NCBI GenBank assembly: GCA_001430745.1
Contig: KQ481955.1
Span: 604,839 to 628,053, forward strand
Length of the DNA: 23,215 nucleotides
Direction: 5' to 3'
Source: Auxenochlorella pyrenoidosa
Taxonomy: Eukaryota > Chlorophyta > Trebouxiophyceae > Chlorellales > Chlorellaceae
In this document: in pieces, positions 19,140-23,215 of the stretch
Layout: every line of letters begins with the position of its first letter
Position numbering within the stretch: the stretch's first letter is position 1
Notes under the pieces: model-generated
What the model saw: the letters and a program-made list of their open reading frames with translations, nothing else
The model's database searches: none
What the model was told of the DNA's origin: nothing
Translations under genes and position numbers: made by a program

Positions 19140-20879
19140 GCTCAAAACCCTCAACCCCAAGCCTGGCCCTCACTGCCACAGGACAAGTCTGCGGCACCCG
19201 AGCAGCGCGGCGCATGCCCTGCAGCCGACCGTTCGGACTTCAGCATCCAGATCTCCTTCCTGGCGCACACCACCGCCGCCAGCCTGGAGCAGCTGCGCGC
19301 TTGGCAAGGACGGCACGCAGAGGAGCTGGGCCGCTTGGACAGGCAAGGCCGCTGCAGTGTGCGACTAGATTAAGCTGGCCTTGGCAAGCATGTTGCAGTT
19401 GAGGCACCGATGCTGGCTGCCAGCCCCGCTCCCTCTCCGCCCCGCCCCCTCCCCGCCCTGCCTGTCAACTGCAGCTCACGCAAGGAGTTCCATCAGATTG
19501 ATGAGCTGGAGCGCTTGCTGGCAGGACAGGCAGCACCAGCAGAGCATGCAGGACGGGGCGGGCCAGCAGCCTGTGTTGCGCTGCCAGGGCAGCAGACGGC
19601 GCAGGCGGCTGGAGAGCAGCGGCAGCAGCCTGAGGGCAGCACGCAGCGCAGGCAGCGCCACAAGCGGCACCTGCAGGCGGCAGAAGAGGAGGAAGAGGCG
19701 GAGGTCGGGAGGCAGTACAGCCTGGACATGGCCACAGGCCTGCCCCTCCAGGGCGAGCACCCAGCCTCTGCGTCGGGAGGTGCCGCGCTGGCAGCAGCAG
19801 AGGAGATGGAATGCCTGCACCTTGAAGAGCAGCAGAAGCCTTGGACAGCGGCGGCTAAAGAGGCAGCAGCCGCTGCAGCTGCTGCTGTGGCAGCAGACGG
19901 CGAGGCGGCTGCAGGACGGCGGCGGCAGGATGATGTGGTGGACGTGACGGGAGAGGAGGATGAGCAGCCTGCAGCAGCGGCCCAGCACTATGCCTCCCTG
20001 CCGGCAGGGCACCCGGAGCAGCAGGCAACGGGTGCAGCGGCGGCAGGCGGAAAGGGGACCAAGCAGGAGCAGCAGCTTGCCCACCCGCAGCTGCAACCGC
20101 TGAGCAAGCTGTCACGCAAACCAAGCCAGCCCAAGCACCACCTAGCGGCGGCAACAGACGCTGCGCTTCCGCAGCAGCAGCAGCGCAAGCAGCAGCGGCA
20201 GCCACAGGGTGTTGCCACAGCGCCGTTTCACCGCTCTCTGTATGGGGCGCCGCCGGCGGCGGCAGCAGAGCCAGCGGTGCAGGGCCATCCTCCGGCCCCT
20301 TTTGGTGGCCTGCTGCCTGCAAGCCCTCAGCAGTCGGCTGTGCTGAAGCTCATGCACAACGCCGGGTCGGACGTGCTCGACCATGCCAAGCCGCATCTGG
20401 CGGGCCGGCCCAGCGGTGCAGGCGGCGTTGCGCCCTGGCAACCCAAGCCGGCCTGGCAGCGCGGAAGCAACCCCAGCGCTTCAGGCAGCGGGTGGCAGCA
20501 GCAGCCACCAGTGCCGCAGGCGGGCTGGGAGCTGGGAAGGCCAGCCGCAGTGGACCCCAGCATGGCCAGTGCCCCCCGGCCATCTGCCGAGCAGCAGAAG
20601 AGCGTCAAGCTGGCAGCAGCCGGCTATGCGGCGGATGCAGAGAAGCAGGCAAGCATCAGGGTGCAACAGCTGGCCGGCTGGCCGCAGCAGCAGTCACACC
20701 CACAGCCGCCGCCCGCCACGCTCTCGAGTGCTGCGGTGCGCAGTGCAAGTGCGGGGCTCCAGGCAAATGCAGAGCTTGTCCGCATGCAGCGCGAGCAGAG
20801 GGACCAGAACAAGCTGCTGTCGAGGAGGCAGCGCAAGCAGCAGCCGCAGGCCGAGCAAGAGATCATCGACATTGAGTGA
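10552..20879 (+). CDS. ULP2/SENP6-7-type SUMO protease, peptidase family C48 (about 1776 aa, 24 exons)
   Basis: Such enzymes remove or trim SUMO (poly-SUMO) chains from nuclear proteins. Exons: 10552-11001, 11192-11377, 11567-11779, 12004-12486, 12646-12813, 12996-13117, 13489-13577, 13808-13914, 14138-14222, 14372-14524, 14705-14772, 15001-15105, 15309-15390, 15648-15737, 15998-16083, 16328-16498, 16735-16884, 17248-17355, 17536-17667, 17841-18338, 18515-18632, 18803-18903, 19182-19342, 19475-20879. All phases agree. The protease domain (about 501-829) has [13 protein letters not shown], catalytic His625 (LHWSL), Asp682 (HMDSIKG), Gln747 and Cys753 (HCDCG), and follows plant ULP2-like proteins to [20 protein letters not shown]. 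The N-terminus is coiled-coil-like (about 45-135), then comes a four-cysteine motif (266-297) and a basic PRKRK (383-387). The long C-terminal half is low-complexity, with a Lys/Arg/Glu-rich helix (exon 17) and several SUMO-interacting-like motifs. Start 10552 is the first fitting ATG. Exon 17 could instead start at 16702. The first or last exons could belong to separate genes, but the unbroken phase argues for one. Confidence 0.87.
17617..17646 (+). repeat. (CAG)10 polyglutamine tract in SUMO protease exon 19
   Basis: Ten CAG codons in the frame of exon 19, between PPV and AGAELQQ. Likely length-variable. Confidence 0.9.
19089..19136 (+). repeat. (CTG)16 microsatellite in a SUMO protease intron
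   Basis: Sixteen pure CTG units lie in the intron 18904-19181, about 45 bases before the acceptor of exon 23. If read through, the frame from exon 22 meets a TAG at about 19033-19035, so the Leu run is not part of this protein. Confidence 0.92.
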
Positions 20880-21302
20880 CGTGCACTCCAGAACTCCCCT
20901 CTTTTCCAGACAAAACTCCCTGTACCCTTTCTCTGTAAGATAGCTCATTTGCAAGCTGCCCTGGCAAACTTGTGTTAGCCCCCCCTCGTCCTCCTTTGCC
21001 CCGCTCCTCTCTGCCTGCGTGCCGTCATGCAACACATTTCCCCTCTTTGAAAGTGGCCAAGAAGGTGTGAGTGCTACACAACCCGGAGCAGGTGTTCAAC
21101 TAAAAGGGGTGTCGGGATAGAGAGCGCTGCATCGCAGGGCAAGACGTTGTCAAGGGCGCCTCAGCGAGGGATAAGCAACCAAAAGAAGAGGGAGGGCAGC
21201 AGAGTCAAGGGGTGGCAGGCTGCGGCGCGGGGCAAAGCGCTCGCAGCCCTCGTCCCGGGGCCCGGCAGGGCATGTTGCAGGCAGAACGGTGCGCTGCGCC
21301 GC
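20880..21302. other. Convergent 3' region after the SUMO protease gene
   Basis: About 420 bases lie between the SUMO protease stop and the stop of the next minus-strand gene. The left part is C/T-rich and carries the poly(A) signal described separately. No coding sequence is recognised. Confidence 0.6.
20934..20938 (+). terminator. TGTAA poly(A) signal candidate for the SUMO protease gene
   Basis: TGTAA 55 bases after the stop codon at 20877-20879, in a C/T-rich 3' flank. Confidence 0.65.
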
Positions 21303-21924
21303 TTAGTTCTTCAGGGCAGAGGCAGCAAAGCTGAAGGCGTAGCCCTCGCGCACAGAGTGCGCCGCGGCGGAGGCGCCCTGCTCCTTCTTCTCCTGCTCTG
21401 CCGCAGCGAGGGTCATCATGCCTGCGGGGCACAAAGGAAGCCGGGCAGGGGAAGGGGCCGATGAGCCGCAGGTTGGCAAGCTGCAGGCGCGCCCAGTCAG
21501 GAGATGGGCGAGCTGCAGGCGCGCCCGGTCAGGAGATGTGCAGGGTTTCTCAGATATGGCACAGGCCCAGTCGCAGGCCATGCAAGCAGGGGCGCGTGTC
21601 CAGCAGAGCCATGCCTCATTCTGCAGACAGCGAGCCCGTGCTGCCCGTGTGACAGGCCGCCGCGGCCCGCAGCTCCCCGGGCAAAACTGTCTCGCTCACC
21701 GATGCCGGAGCCAACGCCCACGCCCGCGCCAATGAGTGCCACCAGGGCAATCACGCTCAGGCTCACGCTGATGTTCTGCACGGGGCGAGATGGGTCGGGT
21801 CACGGCACATGTGAGCAAAGCGTGGCCAGGGGTTGTGGGCTGGCAGCAGAGAAGGGTCAGTGGGTGCTCTACACTGCATTGCACACCCCTCGGGCCGGCT
21901 GTCACGCACCTGCGACAGCACCAT
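21303..21924 (-). CDS. Small hydrophobic membrane protein (about 69 aa, 3 exons, unrecognised)
   Basis: Exons on the minus strand are 21910-21924, 21700-21775 and 21303-21421, with consistent phases. The start at 21924 has a strong context (GCCATGG); the first coding exon is only 15 nt (MVLSQ). Exon 2 encodes one Val/Ile/Gly-rich span (SVIALVALIGAGVGVGSGIG). Exon 3 adds a short amphipathic, charged stretch (AEQEKKEQGASAAAHSVREG) and an aromatic C-terminus ending SALKN. This could be a small subunit of an organelle membrane complex, but I do not recognise it. No transit peptide is seen unless translation begins further upstream: the frame stays open before 21924, towards an ATG near 22219, but that extension looks like leader sequence. 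Confidence 0.6.
21475..21538. repeat. Tandem duplication, two 32-bp copies
   Basis: Copies 21475-21506 and 21507-21538 share a core around GAGCTGCAGGCGCGCCC and differ at only a few bases. They lie in the intron between exons 2 and 3 of the small membrane-protein gene. Confidence 0.85.
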
Positions 21925-23011
21925 GGCGTTGTGTAGAGCAACCGAGAACTGCACAAGGGACAGTGAAGGCGGGCAGAAGGCGGCGGCGGTCGGCAGCACT
22001 GGAGAGGTGAGTGTGCGGGAGCTGACGTCGCATACAGCTCCAGGAGGGCGATGATCCAGAAGGAGCAGGGGCTCAGCAGCCGAGGAAGCAGCGGGGCAGC
22101 AAGTTCTAACGCTGGCGGGCTCAGGCAGGCGGCAACTCGGCAGGCTGTCTGGAAGGTAGCGAGGTCGACGCAGGGGATTGGGGAGCATCGTGACGTTAGG
22201 CGAAAGGTGCGGCGCGCTCACCTGTGAAGTGCTGGGTGCGAGCTGGGAGAGTCTGGTGGGTCGCCAAAAGGCTTGTCGAGGCAGTGTGCAACGGAAGGTG
22301 GGGCTGACCGCGCGAGATGGCCAGTCTTGTGCTTGGGTCGGCCCAGCGCGCCGCGGCGCCAGGCGGGCAGATGCAACGCCCTTTCACAGCCGCATCTTCC
22401 TCAACCCCTCGGGTAGTTTATAAATCGAGGGTGCTACTTTGTTCCCCATACAGGATTATGTGATTGCCTAACATTCCTGCAGGTCTCGCCCAAAGTGGGG
22501 AGAAGTTTGCAGACATACCTGACTGCCGCCGCACCGCCGCCACCAGCAAACTGCCACTGCCGAAGCAAGCCTCCAGCGAGCGAGGATGCCCTCTGTACCC
22601 AGGCAAGCCCGCCGGCACCCTCTGCTCAATATTGCAGCCTCGAAAGATGCATGAGAGTCGCAGCTGCGCCTTCAAAGCCGAGCTGTCTGCCCTTCCATGC
22701 CCTCACTGTTTAGATGCTGGACAGTGCATGTTGCCCGGGCTTGCATTGCGAGCATGCACAGGGGAAAGAGTACATGCGCGCTGCACAGGCTGGACGAGAC
22801 AGAGAAGCCTGTTGACAGCCGGCCATGCGTTTTGGTCGGGGACGAGAAACAGTGCGCATGGCACGCTGTGCGGCAAGCAGGCTGCCGGGCGGCAGGAGGA
22901 GCAACGGGAGGCAGCTCAAACGCGCCGGAGAACCGCCGTGCCGGTGGTGCAGGGGGGCTGCACTGCGCACGCCCCTGTACGGCTGGACACCTCGCGGATG
23001 CTGTCGTCGCA
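21925..23011. other. Intergenic region with a candidate TATA box
   Basis: About 1.1 kb without a supported gene. It should hold the promoter and leader of the minus-strand gene starting at 21924. A TATA-like site is at 22417-22424. A long plus-strand frame from 22464 to 23198 has no family motif and ends in a low-complexity Gly/Arg repeat, so I do not call it. Confidence 0.45.
22417..22424. promoter_or_regulatory. TATA-box-like TTTATAAA
   Basis: A palindromic TTTATAAA stands out in otherwise GC-rich DNA. It could serve the minus-strand gene at 21924, about 490 bases away (needing a long or spliced leader), or an unseen plus-strand transcript. Confidence 0.3.
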
Positions 23012-23215
23012 TCAGGGGTCGTCCCCGGGGATGACAAAGTCGGGTCGGGGAGGGGGCGGGGGCGGCCTGAAGGGCCGAGGCGGCGGCCTGTACCGGAACG
23101 GAGGGGGCGACCGAGGCGGGGGGCTGAGCCTCAGCGGCGGAGGCGGCCGCGGAGGCGGGCGGAGCCGGGGCGGCACTTGGTACTTGGCGGGGGCCTGAGC
23201 CTGAGCGGCGGAGGC
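23012..23215 (-). CDS. Possible C-terminus of a proline/arginine-rich protein (partial)
   Basis: The minus strand is open from the right edge for 67 codons and stops with TGA at 23012-23014. It reads as Pro/Arg-rich repeats such as RLRPPPRPPPPLRLSPPPR, then ends PRPDFVIPGDDP. Such tails occur in algal cell-wall-like and RNA-binding proteins. The plus strand of the same DNA is also open (Gly/Arg-rich), as expected for GC-rich repeats, so coding is not proven. A 28-bp repeat with a 71-bp period changes frame between copies, which speaks somewhat against selection on the protein. Confidence 0.3.
   Translation of the reverse strand, partial: ASAAQAQAPAKYQVPPRLRPPPRPPPPLRLSPPPRSPPPFRYRPPPRPFRPPPPPPRPDFVIPGDDP
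23117..23215. repeat. Imperfect 28-bp repeat, 71-bp period
   Basis: Copies 23117-23144 and 23188-23215 differ at two positions. The second runs to the window edge, so more copies may follow. Confidence 0.8.

Noticed and set aside
18936..19373. Leu-rich membrane-like frame created by the CTG repeat
   Set aside because: The repeat is intronic. The exon 22 frame meets a stop before it, and exon 23 is joined by a normal acceptor after it.
22464..23198. Plus-strand frame of 244 codons at the right end
   Set aside because: Its composition drifts from mixed to pure Gly/Arg repeat, with no motif or splice support; GC-rich DNA often stays open by chance.
1..23215. tRNA, rRNA, CRISPR array, transposase or viral genes
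   Set aside because: No cloverleaf-like signatures, regularly spaced repeats with spacers, terminal inverted repeats with a transposase, or viral hallmark motifs were found on reading both strands.

Overview
The window looks like nuclear DNA of a green alga, most likely a Chlorella-type trebouxiophyte. This is inferred from very high GC, many short introns with GTGAGT/GTGGGT-like donors and TGCAG acceptors, CAG/CTG microsatellites, Ala/Gln/Pro-rich coding regions, TGTAA motifs at 3' ends (the usual green-algal poly(A) signal), and proteins that resemble plant and algal families. No bacterial operon, mobile element, CRISPR array or RNA gene was seen.

Layout, left to right: (1) the 3' end of a plus-strand gene for a glutamine-rich protein (199-1216). 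(2) A minus-strand CPYC glutaredoxin in six exons (2229-3700), one of them only 14 nt. (3) A minus-strand, three-exon gene for a small, probably plastid-targeted, single-membrane-span protein (4151-4878). (4) A plus-strand ArfGAP resembling plant AGD5/NEVERSHED (5379-7624). (5) A minus-strand, eight-exon short-chain dehydrogenase/reductase (7861-10095). (6) A very large plus-strand gene, 24 exons and about 10.3 kb, for a ULP2/SENP6-7-type SUMO protease (10552-20879). (7) A minus-strand gene for a 69-residue hydrophobic protein (21303-21924). (8) A possible minus-strand proline/arginine-rich tail running off the right edge (23012-23215).

The genes do not form one pathway. They cover redox control, plastid membranes, vesicle traffic, metabolism and protein modification, as expected for a compact algal chromosome arm with divergent and convergent neighbours. 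All exon models come from reading splice sites and frames by eye. The ULP2 model joins 24 exons to exactly 1776 codons plus stop.

Most worth a second look: the SUMO protease carries an N-terminal four-cysteine motif and several SUMO-interacting-like motifs, one at its extreme C-terminus. Four of the 43 introns I could place use GC-AG borders. The glutaredoxin active site is assembled across a 14-nt micro-exon.
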